A DNA stretch of 64,000 nt from Naematelia aurantialba (lineage: Eukaryota > Basidiomycota > Tremellomycetes > Tremellales > Naemateliaceae). The translations under genes and the position numbers were made by a program. Positions 1-10,312 of this stretch are shown in pieces. The stretch spans positions 496,001-560,000 of the forward strand of contig JAKFAO010000009.1 in NCBI GenBank assembly GCA_021527695.1, in the 5' to 3' direction. The notes under the pieces are model-generated. The model worked only from the letters and a program-made list of their open reading frames with translations. It was not told where the DNA came from and did not search any database. Position 1 is the first letter of the stretch, and every line of letters starts with the position of its first letter.

Positions 1-3000
1 GTACCGCTCCCTCAGCGCTTTCAGAGCCAGCCAATTCATCTGTATCCAGATCGGCCCGCGCCAGTAATTCTCATCCTTGCCAAACAGGGGATGTGATTTA
101 GATAGAGAGCGGATCCCATAGTCAGACCACAGGTGCTTGGGATCAGTGATCAAGTCCAGAACAGGACCCAAATGCGGCGATTCGGGCGATACGAGGCCAA
201 GCAGGAAAGGGAAGAGGGAGATGTACCCTCGGTGACAGACGTGAATCGACTCGTCTGGCAATCAGCTCGCTCCCAACTCTCCACGTACCATCTTCGTCGA
301 TGCTGACGTCGCAGTACATTTGCTCCTCTTCGCTCCAATGCAGATCTGGCCGTGAGCGCCGTCACAGATTTAGCTCACCGTCCAGATTCGCCAGGATGCC
401 CTTTTCGTGCCTATTATACTCTTTCAGATCATCCTCGAGGCCCAAAAACTCGCTGATCTCGCCCATCGTGCGCGCGAAGAATCCCATCCAGCACATCAAG
501 TCCAAGTGAAGCTCGCCACTATGCGGCGGACGCGCGCGCGGATAATCATCCAGCCCGCTAGTCAGGACGTGGTCTGCAGTGCGGCCGCGCCAACGATACG
601 CCTCGCTGCGTGACGTGGGGTTGCGGCCATACGGCTTGAGCAGACCGCGCTGAGTGCGGCGAAACCACATGTAATGCCTTCTCAGTGCTGGGTAGATGGC
701 ATTGAGGTACGAATGCGCCAACCCAGGGTTGTCAAGGTGCATGGACGGCAGCTTGGATGTAAGCGTCTGAGAGGAGAACGAGTTCATGTCGAAGCCCATC
801 TGGGCGTCGAGGAATGTGGACTCGGTGCGAGCCTTCAATCGGCGAATGAACGACGTGACTGCCATTGCCAAGGTAGGCGGGTTGGCGTGTGAAGGATACT
901 GCACTTGAAACTCCCGAGGTACCTAACGATCAGGCCTGCGCATCGTACCGAGCTCACCCTCGACCGCGATTCCTCTCCTAATATCTGCTCCCGCGCTACC
1001 CAGCCGTCATCGTCGATCAGCGCTACCCAATCCTTGAGGATCTCCAGGCTACTATCAGCTCTTTTCTGTCATACGACTCACCTCAGATCATTGTCCCATT
1101 CGCCGATCAATGCCAAGTGGAACCCTTCGTCCCAATAGAAACCTCTCGGGAAGAAGCTCCTACTTGGCGTTGCAGTCAACAGCTCTCGCTCATCTGTTAG
1201 TCTCGGAGCTTGCACGCCGACGTCCTCCTCATCATCGTCGTCATCATAGTCGTGCTTGAAAGACCGGTCGACGATAGAGGCACCGTGGTAGTACCCTATT
1301 CCGCCGATGAGGTTCGAAGTTATGCTTTGCGCAAATTCTTTGTGGGCTGGCGTGTCAAATGGAGCGGGTAAAGGGAATGTTGCCGCAAATCGCTGGTCGA
1401 AGGATGTACCGGCCTCTTCGAGGCTGCGGGTGAGGTCGTCATCTACAATCAGTTCCGATCTCGCGTAATGACTCACATGAGAGGCCCGTCTGCTCTTCAT
1501 CTTCGTCCGTGTGCTCCCTCACCGTCTCGTAGAATACATCAAATCCCCATTTCCCCCCTCTCGAGAGCCCACTGCCCGCGAAACCTTTCTGGAAAGCAAA
1601 GGTCGAGGCGTCGCCGTAGACCTCGTCCTGCAACTGAAAGAGGACGAGCGGATCGGGCGGAGCTTCTTGCGGGTACTTGCCCCTGCTCATGAGCGCTTGG
1701 GCGCCGGTGTTGATGGAGCGGACAACATAGTCTCGTCTCTCCTCAGCATGTCATCAAGCACAGCCAGAGGCGCGTACCTTTGATCTTCCATATGTCGCCT
1801 GTGGGTATACCCAGGCCGAAGAAACGAGTCTTGCCAGACGCCTTTTGGAAGTCTTCTGGGTAGAGCATTGGCTCGAGGTACGTCACGTCGGGATCTACTA
1901 CGCTCAGCGCCGGTCCCCGCAGTCGAGGACATTGAGAACACTGACGGTCAATGATACGGATTCTGAACCGCCCGAGCTGAGGTGTTGAGCCTCGCAAAAT
2001 GATCTCGCCCAGTAGACCCTGCACCATTAGCTGGGCAGTGGACCAGAGTTGGGCTGCACACCTCTAGGTTTGGGGACGTCTCCATCTTGAGCTCGCCAAG
2101 GCCTTCCAGGCCAATGTGGTAGATCACACTCGTCCGCGCTGGTTGGGCTGTGGTATCCTTAGCACTGTACCGCACCGCGAGGGAAGCAGGTCCAGAGAGC
2201 CCCGCTGAGGCAGAACCAACGACGGAACGCACTAGGATCAATGGCGTCTCCTTCTATCCGAACGGCCCAGTCCATGCCGTCGTCGTCCTTCAACCAGGAT
2301 GTTGAAATTTTGGTGTTGGTCCGCTCGTCGATCAAGTCTTGCGCGGCAAAGTACCGTCCGTCATGCTTGGTGTATGAGTAGCTGGAGAGGCCGTCCGAGT
2401 CTTCGGCTGTATGACGTATCTCTGAGCTGCATCAGCACTGCGCGGATGACGCCGCAACATGTCGTCGAGCGGCGAGACTAGCTCAAGTAGAGCCAGAGAG
2501 GAAGAGTGGAAGAGTGGAAGAGAGGTAGGGAGAGGCTGAGGGAGAGGGAGGGCCCGGGGGGGGGGGGGGTAAAGGAAACAGCAGAGAGAGGACGAGGACG
2601 AGGAGAGAAAGGAAAGTCGTACCGGCATTGCCGCTATAGTCGTTGAGGCCAAACCACATCAGACCAGTCATGAGCGAGTGCGGTAATCTCGGGCGGATGC
2701 CATGGTACAGCTGCGGCCGGTAGGTGTTCCATAGCAGGGATTGCTGGTGTTGTGAGCTCGACTTCAAGCGACAGGAGGATAAGGGGTGCAGACCGAGATA
2801 CGAAGCACTCAAGGCGCAGTGCGCAGGTGGTGATGCCAGACGCGGGTCACCCGGGTCACAGGGACAAGAAGGGAGAAGAGGGCAATCAGAAGCGAGGAGA
2901 GAGGCAGACACGCACATTCGCCTGCAGAGCAGCAGCGTGCACAGCAGCACTGTCGTCTGCCCAACCGCTTCTGACGAGGCAAGTAGCGAGCCCAAGGAGA

Positions 3001-3017
3001 TACAGTGCGAGCCGCAT
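1..3017 (-). CDS. CWH41: Mannosyl-oligosaccharide glucosidase (glucosidase I, GH63), 3' end outside window
   Basis: ER glucosidase I removes the outermost glucose from the glycan newly attached to glycoproteins. The start ATG at 3015-3017 opens a hydrophobic signal peptide (MRLALYLLGLATCLV...), as expected for an ER-lumenal enzyme. Later exons carry GH63 hallmarks: TYRPQLYHGIRPRLPHSLMT and WFGLNDYSGNAG near the N terminus, FFPRGFYWDEGFHLALIGEW (about 1080-1160), WRGRTADHVLTSGLDDYPRA and ELHLDLMCWMGFFART (about 450-600), then LHWSEEEQMYCDV. At the left edge the reading frame still encodes the family-typical YWRGPIWIQMNWLALKAL, so only the last few dozen residues are missing. Introns are short except one pyrimidine-rich intron near 2.5-2.6 kb. 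The family assignment is firm; internal exon borders were only partly traced. Confidence 0.93.
2480..2622 (-). repeat. Pyrimidine-rich low-complexity intron of the GH63 gene
   Basis: On the coding (minus) strand this intron is almost pure C/T, including a run of 14 C (poly-G on the plus strand near 2558-2571). It starts with GTAC at 2622 after the codons for DYSGNA. It is over twice as long as most introns in the window. The 3' border is approximate. Confidence 0.6.
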
Positions 3018-3214
3018 GATGCCCTGCACTTTTCGAGACGACACAGCAGCACGAATCACTCGGATCGTGACTCGAATCGCTGGTGCATCACGACCAGACA
3101 GACACGACACTCGGTTTGACGACGCACGGAGCCCCGCGAGCGGGTCCAGCGTTGTGGCTATACGAGTACCTCGGTCGAGGGCTTTGGCAGTGACCAATGC
3201 TCTTCGTTCTATAT

Positions 3215-5544
3215 CTATGATCTATGGAACACGCTGCCTCCTGAATCATGCTTCCGCGGCTCTCCAGCTGGTTCCCAGTCCGGCTGGGGTCCAGGAAAGA
3301 ACTTGATCGCACACGTCGTGTTCCGTATAACTATCTCGTCAGCTGTTTGCCACCCGGCTACCCAGACACTGCGCAGCTCACCAGGCAGCCATTCTATCAC
3401 ATGACCTTTCTCCTCCAGGCCCCGAGCCTGTTCTTCTGAGAAACCGGCGATGGTGATGTCTTGGTGGGTGGATGATCGCTCCAGCTGTGAGACGTTTGGC
3501 AGGATTTGATTGTGCAGTCGGTTGGCCCTCAAAGCCTCGGCTGCACCCAACTCGTCAGCTCTTGTCGTCCAACGCTCACGATCCATGGCGGAACACAAGG
3601 CCATCATAGGTGATAGCACGAGCACGCACCAGCAGACATCCCGTAGTCGAGCACGTTTCGAGCCACCTGCGTGTTGGCCGAGATGATAGTGCTTCCCCCC
3701 GCAGCGCCACCAGCCAGAACCACATCTCCATCGTCATTCTCGATGATGTACGGGCAGCTCGAGCTGAGTGGCTTCTTGCCTCCGACCACTGCACTGCGCT
3801 CAGCCTTACATCTGGCAGAGCGAAGGACACGCACCGTAGTTGGGAGGATTAGGCGCGTAGCCGAACCCGTTGACTTTGCCCTCGACGGAGAAGTCGTCCA
3901 TAGAGTCGTTGAGCACGAACCCGTAACCAGGCACGATGATCTGGCTGCCAAAGTCGAGCCCGACAGTCGTCGTGACGCTTATAACCAGCCCCAATTCGTC
4001 GGCTGCGGTGATGTTTGATGTACCGTGGTCCTCCTTGATCTCGACCCTGACTATCATTAGCCTCGCTGACGGATTATGAGTAACGGAAGGGGGGGGTGGT
4101 GAGGAGGGAGGAGGGGAGAGGAAGATGGGAGGAGGAAAGAAAGGAAGGAAAGAAGGAAGAGAAGGACGAAGGGACGAAGGAGACATGACTGCCAAAGAGA
4201 GCTGTCCCACCCACCCTGGGGGCTTGTAGTAGTCTGGCGGAAAGGTCTTGCTGTCGTCGACCAGTTTTGCTCGTTCCGCCGCGCTCTCTGGAGAGATCCA
4301 GTGCCGCTGCTTCTCCTCTAGGCCCGGCACGAAAGCCGGGTCTCCCAGCTGGGTGCGCTGACCGTACGCCAACTACTCGACGTCAGCCCAATGCGGCTCC
4401 GACAACGCCTGGGCAATAGACACCCACTCGCAGGCTCTCGGTCAAGCGGTGCAAGTCTAAAATTGAGCCTGATGTCGTAGGTTCAAAGTGCCCCAATGTG
4501 CCCATTGCTGACAGCCAGGTGGCGCCTGACGCCGGAGCTGGTGGAGCCCAGAGCGTATGACCTCTATATCTCGCGGATAGCGGGGTACTCCATTGAGGCC
4601 TGTAGTCTGTGTAGTTTAGCGTGTGAGCACGTAGGCGCTCCGCGTGCAGAGATTTCGGCGCAAAGCTCCGAGTCTCACCTTTGAGATCCTGGAGAGTCAT
4701 GAGCCCACCCTTGTCCCGGACCGCTTTGACCAGAGCCTCGGCGATAGGACCCTCGTAGAATGCCCCTGCACCTTCGGTAGCAATCGTCTCGAGCGTATCG
4801 GCGTAGCGCTTCCGATACACCGTGCCCCCGATCGGGATGAGCTCCCGGTCCTGGATGAAGATATCGCACTCAGGCTCGTCGGCCATCCACGAGCCCTCAA
4901 TCCTGGTCGAGAACCGCGGCACCATCGCTATTGAGATGTACTGCGCTGTCAGCCGCAACGTCCAATACGTGCAGGACATTCAGAAGGAAGACGTACCCAC
5001 TGCAGGTCACGGCGCATCTCGAAGCCGTCCCTCGCGAGTTTTATGCTCGGCTCCAGTAGTGTCCGCCACGGAAGTCGGCCGTGGCGTCTGTGCAGCTCTT
5101 CAAAACCCCGCATCTGGCCTGGCACAGCTACAGCAGCCCCGCCCCGCTGCGTCGACGCAGTCTTGTAGAACTCCATCGTCACGGCTTTCTGGATCCTCAG
5201 CCCTTTCTCGAGCGCTGGGGAGATGGAGGAGACAGAGAAAGTCCGGGAGAGACGCAGGAGAGAGGAACCATATCCTGCCCGAGAGCGATGATGCCAGCTC
5301 ATAGACTCACAGGAGCCACATGCCTAAAATCCAAGCTCTCGTGCCGCCCATCAGGCAGCCGAAGGAGAGCAAAGCCCCCTCCGCCAATGTCCGAATGATA
5401 CGGACAGAGCGTATTGACAGCGATCGTCGTAGCTATGAGCGCGTCGACGGCGTTCCCGCCCATCCGCAGAATGTCGGTACCAATCTCAGAGGCGCGCGTC
5501 TCCTCGCTCGTCACTGCGCCGGACAGGACGGGAGGGATCGTCAT
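3215..5544 (-). CDS. Gamma-glutamyltranspeptidase
   Basis: Cleaves the gamma-glutamyl bond of glutathione and transfers the group to water or amino acids. The N-terminal exon has the family block AVTSEETRASEIGTDILRMG, then GGNAVDALIATTIAVNTLCP and SDIGGGGFALLRLPDG. The next exons carry RGGAAVAVPGQMRGFEELHR and GRLPWRTLLEPSIKLARDGF. The autoprocessing/catalytic threonine lies in KEDHGTSNITAADE, followed by SVTTTVGLDFGS, LNDSMDDFSVEG and KPLSSSCPYI, all typical of the small subunit. The last exon ends WEPAGEPRKHDSGGSVFHRS and a stop at 3215-3217, after a clear 51-nt intron. ATG at 5542-5544 is the only good start in frame. No signal peptide or membrane anchor is visible in this model, so an unseen upstream exon remains possible. 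One intron (about 4060-4220) is a long pyrimidine-rich tract. Confidence 0.9.
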
Positions 5545-5929
5545 GGCGTTTGCGACACACTTTGTAGTTCGCGTACGGGGAAGCTTGCGAGGGTCGAGCG
5601 ATTAGGAGGGCAGGTAGTGGCAGGGATGCTCGTGTGCTCAATTAGAAGGCCCACACTATGGACGAATGTATGTGCAGACCTCTGCAAGGAGGAACCACTC
5701 ATTATCTTGATTGACAATCGGTCGGTTCCTCGACGCCGTCGGTCGCTCTTGTCCGAAGGCGTCTTCAATCAATCCTTCATGGCACGAATCCCTGTTGACT
5801 GCATTCACACACCACGCTGAGACCATCGACCAGCCCACATCCATGCTCATGGATCTGCTCTACAAGCCCCGTCCAACCTCATGCTAGGGCCCTCCCCACT
5901 CAAGCACTAACAGCTAATATCTACGCATA
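5545..5929. other. Intergenic, upstream of GGT
   Basis: About 385 bp with no supported gene. Holds the presumed GGT promoter on the minus strand. Small open frames here have no recognisable features. Confidence 0.5.
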
Positions 5930-7000
5930 CTAAACCTCCTCATCCGAGCCGTACTCCTCACCCAGGCCTTCCGGAGGGACTTGCTGCGTCTGCGGCGGCG
6001 CTCGGATCGCTGTGAAGCCCGATGCGACCGTCGACGGACTATCACACTCACTCGCACACTTGATTCCTTCTGTCTTGACCTCGGGATCCGCTTCCTTGCT
6101 ATCGAGCGGTACGAGGTCGCCGGCTGCAGACAGACGAAACGCCCGCCACGTCCACAAAGTTGTCGGCCGTCTGAGCTCGTCCCAGCTCGTATATCGTCTG
6201 AGCCTCAGGAGCCTGCCCGACGACCTGGGTGCGGTATTTGCAGGCAAGGTGTCTGGGCGTCGCCAACTAGGTATCGTGTTGGAGCGTGCGCTTCTTGTGG
6301 CGGCGGTCGGGTTTTGTTCGCCGCGTGTTTCCGTCCATGTAAGTGCCCGCGTAAGACCATTCGCACAGCTGGAATCCGCCGCACTACTCTGCTGACCGTT
6401 GAGAGTCATTGTATGTCCGTCCCCTAGCCTGCAAGACGAGGCAAGTGGAAGCTTGTGTGGTAAGTGGTAACTTGTGTGCTGAGTGGAACCTTGTGTGGCA
6501 AGTGGAACTTGTGTGATAGCTGCAATAGGCTGCAAACAAGTGAGAGGGTGGGTGCCTCATGACCTGATATACGTTTATTGTCGCTTGTCGATACAGGGGA
6601 AAGCTCAGGGTGGAGCGGAGCGGCTTCCAACGAAGCCGACACCTCCAGATTGCGCCTCTGGAAGCACCAGGCCAGTGGAGCAGGGGTCCCTCGTAAAGGA
6701 GGCAAGGTTTAATATCGTCCATCTCCCTTGTGCGACCGGCGTCCCGGCGAGTGTCGACTGAATCTCTGTGCAAAGGTTCAAAAAGCGCAGTTCCGACAAC
6801 TGGCCACCATTGATCAGCGCTGTATTGAGCGGGATGAAGGCGTGCTTGAGACCGACATGGTCGGGTCACCAAGGAAGACGTCGCTGCCGAGTGGGGGCTC
6901 GGCGTCCACCAGGTTTTCGCAGACGATGGTTTTGCTGACGTGAAGCTAACCTGTCGCAGAGCGCTGCTTCTGCTTCTGTTGTGGGGTTTCACCATTCTTG
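5930..7000 (-). pseudogene. Unassigned coding-like debris or unresolved multi-exon gene
   Basis: I do not recognise this locus. Several minus-strand segments look protein-coding in composition but lie in different frames: KTIVCENLVDAEPPLGSDVF (about 6880-6945), LKHAFIPLNTALINGGQLSE (about 6790-6850), QVVGQAPEAQTIYELGRAQT (about 6160-6230) and an acidic end, PPEGLGEEYGSDEEV, followed by a stop at 5930-5932. The first two segments are separated by only a handful of bases, with no room for an intron, which suggests a frameshift. Tandem 19-bp repeats interrupt the middle (6441-6515). It may be a decayed gene or a real gene with tiny exons that I could not splice. Function unknown. Confidence 0.3.
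6441..6515. repeat. Tandem repeat, four units of 18-19 bp
   Basis: Four imperfect head-to-tail copies of GCAAGTGGAAGCTTGTGTG at 6441-6459, 6460-6478, 6479-6497 and 6498-6515 (the last is one base shorter). It lies in the gene-poor region between GGT and the kinase. Confidence 0.85.
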
Positions 7001-7569
7001 CATCGCAGTGACGAGCCCGGGAAGGTCAAAGACAGACGACTAAGCACTCTGCGTCTGCCTGGCGAAAGTGCACACGGAACTCGACTCGAAGGAAGTTCAC
7101 GGCGTTCAATTGGAAGCCTGACAGGGTCATCATCAACCAGTGGTCGCGAAGCGATTCTCGATACGCGAAGCGTTTTCTCTCTACTCGAAGCATTCAGTCC
7201 GTCCTCGAAGCATTCCGTCTGTACGCGGATCACATTTGTTCTGTGATCGAAGCGCTTTGCCTGTACTCGAAGTTTTACAGAGTAAACCTGCACCTCATGC
7301 GAAGGAACAGGGGACGTGCAGTACCCGGCGTGCATCGCAAAGTCTTCCAACACCAGCGCAGCCAGCGGACCGCAAACCGATGGTGCAATGCCGTGACTCG
7401 CTGTCACGTCTGATAGACAGCAGACAGTGCCTGTGGATCCAGCCTGCGGGGCCGTGTAAACCAGCGACACTAATTCATACTGTACAGTACTACCACATCT
7501 CCCGTACATAATAAAACCAGACAGCAGATTCACACCAATACCCGCTGAGCACACACTCACACTCGTCGG
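7001..7569. other. Gene-free stretch downstream of the kinase
   Basis: No convincing coding sequence. It holds a second tandem-repeat block (7147-7282) and presumably the 3' UTR of the kinase gene that ends at 7570. The minus-strand open frame that runs across it is driven by the repeats and resembles no family I know. Confidence 0.45.
7147..7282. repeat. Tandem repeat, six to seven units of 19-22 bp
   Basis: Units begin with CGAAGC or a variant at 7147, 7166, 7186, 7206, 7226, 7248 and 7268; a typical unit is CGAAGCATTCCGTCTGTACG. Spacing is 19-22 bp. The sequence is unrelated to the 19-bp repeat 650 bp away. Confidence 0.85.
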
Positions 7570-9816
7570 TCATCCAATCCCGCCACCCAGGCCTCTCGCA
7601 CCTCGACTGCGGCTTCTGGCCCATCCACGTTCACTCTCTCCCATGCGCCCCCCAGGCTGCTCGTCCGCCCCTCGTCGCTCTTCGTCCACTACGCCGAGTT
7701 CTCGTCCGGAGCCCAAACCATCCATGCCCAGACTGTAGCCTTCGCGACCAGCATACCCGTCTCGTCCCGCTCCGAAGCCGCTGGCGTACTCTGCAGCCAC
7801 AGGAGATCCGTCACTAGGCGAGGCGCGCGATCTGGATCTTGATACAGAGGGCGACAGGCTGGTCCGCCTCGACCGCATTGGCGTGTCAAGTGGTGAGGCG
7901 CCCGGAGCGCCAGCAACAGCATGCTGAGACGATTGCCGATGATAGCTCAGGCTCCCCGTCTCGCCTGCCAGCTTCGCAGGCGACCGTCCGCGGGTGATAC
8001 TGATAGAGTCGAACCCGTTGGCAAGGACATCTTCGCCCAACCTCGTCATGTCGGGGGAGAAGCTGAAAACGTGCCCGTTGCCTCTCCCACTTGACCTCGA
8101 GCGAGATCCACTTGCAGAGCGCGACCGGCCGGGCGGGCCAAGGCCAGGGGCAAATAGGTCCATGCCTGGTTCGGCCGGGGCGGTGTGCGGTAAGGGCGGT
8201 GGTTCACGAGACGGTGGTCTGCGACGTGATGGGATCGGCTGCGGCTGGGATGTGAGTGGGTCGGCTGGGAATGACGAGTCGGGAAAGTCGCTTCGCATGG
8301 AATCGTCTGATGGCCGCCTCCGCACGCGAGATCGCGAGCGTGACTTGCTTCTCGCTTTGACCTCGTGCCATCCCACCACCGCGTCACACTCTCTAACCTG
8401 CTTGATACTCCACCGAACGTCTTTATCCCCGTTCAAGCAGCCTCGCAGACACTCAAGCCACTCCCTGCCGAGATGATTCGGTTCCTCCCATGTCCCGCGC
8501 AGAATCTTCATTTGTAATCTCGGGTCGAAGGCGTCGACGAACGGTAAACGTCCTGTCAAGAGAGCGTGGAGGATCACACCCAGTGCCCATATATCCTGTG
8601 CCAAGGATGGCCCGGACGGTGGCGCGCGAAGCAGTTCGGGAGGCGCGTATGGGAGAGATGCGGAAGGGAACGGTTGCGCAGGGAGCGTGATCGGTTCATG
8701 TGCTACCTGTGACCGAGAAGCCGGCAAAGGAGACGACGTTCGTGGACCGTGATGGAAATTGGCCGCAGCCTGGCTCAAAGGTGGTGGGATGGTCGGCATA
8801 GGTTCGCGATCCACCTTTTGCGCCATGTAGAAATCGGCCACCATGACCTTGCCTGCGTTGTCCACAAGAAAGTTGTCGAGCTTGAGGTCACCATGCAGCA
8901 TGCCACCGTCAAATCCCTCGAAACCCTCATGCATCACTGCCACGGCGGCCACCACACCGGGGAACCACTTTGCGGCGGTCTTGGGTGAACCGCCTTCACG
9001 CCTGAGGACGTCCAGCAAACTTCCGCCGGCCAGAAACGGCGTGATCAGAAATGTCATGTTGGATGTCCTGTGCATTTCCAGAAGAGGCAGCAGCGAGGGA
9101 TGTCGTGGGAGTGTTGACCATATCTTGATCTCATCCTCAAACTTCTCGACCGAGCCTGAGAGATCGGAAAGGTCGTCTCGCTTGACAATCTTGCAAGCGA
9201 ATGTTTCTCCAGTCACGTTGTGGGTTGCCAGTCGGACGGTCGAGAAGCCTCCTCGGCCGAGAACTTTGCCGAGAGTGTAATTTAGCACTCTAGCGCCCTG
9301 TGCGTCGGGAGGGATCAGCGCCGGTGCCCGGAGCGAATTGGACGAGGAAAAGTGCGAGAGGAATGCAGAGGCTGGAGAGAAGGCTCCTGACGCTACGGAG
9401 CTGGTGGGCGACGGTGAACAAGAAACGAGTGGTCCGGGGTCGGAGAAGGAGGAGGAAGCGTCGGTGGGCCGGTCGGCGTGATGCGAGAACAGGGCGTATC
9501 GGCCAGCTGGGGGTGGTGTGTGATGGCACGTGCTGATGTTGGTGTTCAACGACAGCGCGGGGGCAGTGAGAGTCGACCCTGCGGATGCAAAGCTCGACAA
9601 GCCCGCGACATCCCTCCTGGAGTCTACGAGCCTCGACACGCGCAGACTCTGGACCCGACGCACATCGCCACCGTTGCCAGCTACCGCGCGATCATTCAAC
9701 GTGTGGTCGGTGGGCGAGTCGTCGTAGCTGACCGAGCGAGAGCCCGCGTGGAGTCGCGCAAAGAATGAAGATGCCGGACTGGACTCTGCAGACGCGGTCG
9801 AAGGCGCATGGAGCAT
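7570..9816 (-). CDS. Serine/threonine protein kinase with variant HGD and DFY motifs
   Basis: Single-exon frame of about 748 residues from the ATG at 9814-9816; an in-frame extension upstream begins only with TTG. The N-terminal 175 residues are Ser/Pro-rich and look disordered. The kinase domain follows (about 178-480): glycine loop GKVLGRGGFSTVRLA, the ATP-binding lysine in FACKIVKR (about 209), catalytic loop LHGDLKLDNFLVD (308-320), metal-binding motif ADFYMA (328-330 are DFY, not DFG), and SLPYAPPELLRAP and DIWALGVILHALLTGRLPFV. A Pro/Ser-rich insert of about 60 residues separates DFY from the APE motif. The C-terminal 270 residues are Arg/Ser- and Gly-rich. All three chemically essential residues (Lys, Asp, Asp) remain, so activity is plausible. 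The kinase call is firm; subfamily and substrate are unknown. Confidence 0.85.
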   Translation of the reverse strand: MLHAPSTASAESSPASSFFARLHAGSRSVSYDDSPTDHTLNDRAVAGNGGDVRRVQSLRVSRLVDSRRDVAGLSSFASAGSTLTAPALSLNTNISTCHHTPPPAGRYALFSHHADRPTDASSSFSDPGPLVSCSPSPTSSVASGAFSPASAFLSHFSSSNSLRAPALIPPDAQGARVLNYTLGKVLGRGGFSTVRLATHNVTGETFACKIVKRDDLSDLSGSVEKFEDEIKIWSTLPRHPSLLPLLEMHRTSNMTFLITPFLAGGSLLDVLRREGGSPKTAAKWFPGVVAAVAVMHEGFEGFDGGMLHGDLKLDNFLVDNAGKVMVADFYMAQKVDREPMPTIPPPLSQAAANFHHGPRTSSPLPASRSQVAHEPITLPAQPFPSASLPYAPPELLRAPPSGPSLAQDIWALGVILHALLTGRLPFVDAFDPRLQMKILRGTWEEPNHLGREWLECLRGCLNGDKDVRWSIKQVRECDAVVGWHEVKARSKSRSRSRVRRRPSDDSMRSDFPDSSFPADPLTSQPQPIPSRRRPPSREPPPLPHTAPAEPGMDLFAPGLGPPGRSRSASGSRSRSSGRGNGHVFSFSPDMTRLGEDVLANGFDSISITRGRSPAKLAGETGSLSYHRQSSQHAVAGAPGASPLDTPMRSRRTSLSPSVSRSRSRASPSDGSPVAAEYASGFGAGRDGYAGREGYSLGMDGLGSGRELGVVDEERRGADEQPGGRMGESERGWARSRSRGARGLGGGIG

Positions 9817-10312
9817 GCTATTTGGAACAGCTCTGATTAGCAACGTATACGATGTACTCTAGAGACTCGGTGATGGAAAATGGAAGCAAAAGGCAACGTA
9901 CGGTGCCCCCCCCCCTCGAGGACGGCGATGAGTTTTAAGTGTCGCGGTTGATGTGTCGCAGTGGCTCCCGCCTTGCTTGCAGGCTCATGAATGGGTGCAG
10001 GTGGATGAATGGACTGTTCGTGTGGACTGGATCCGCAAGAAAGGAAAGAGAAGACGACGGGGCTGGTGAGACTTGCCAGTTTGGCTCGGGGGGTCGTTGT
10101 GGGCCCCGGTGCGATCGGAAAAACTAACCGGGTGGCAAATCTTAATGCCCTGCAGAACGAGAATACAAAATGGCCCGGCAAAAGCGGCGATTACCAAAAA
10201 GGCATTAGCAGCCCATTTTGTTAGTTTACAACATCGGATGTAATAGTGACTGATGCAAGGACTCGACTGTACAATGCCGAGCACGTACACACACAATCAC
10301 CGTGTCTACACC
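9817..10312. other. Intergenic: kinase promoter and 3' flank of the BRCT/Myb gene
   Basis: About 500 bp without a supported gene. It includes a poly-C run near 9906 and A/T-rich patches at 10140-10230. The kinase reads left from 9816 and the next gene ends at 10313, so this is the kinase's upstream region. Confidence 0.5.

Noticed and set aside
7570..9816. Call as a dead pseudokinase
   Set aside because: The ATP-binding Lys, catalytic Asp and metal-binding Asp are all present. Only neighbouring residues differ.
9817..9843. Extra nine residues at the start of the kinase
   Set aside because: They depend on a TTG start codon. The ATG at 9814-9816 is preferred.
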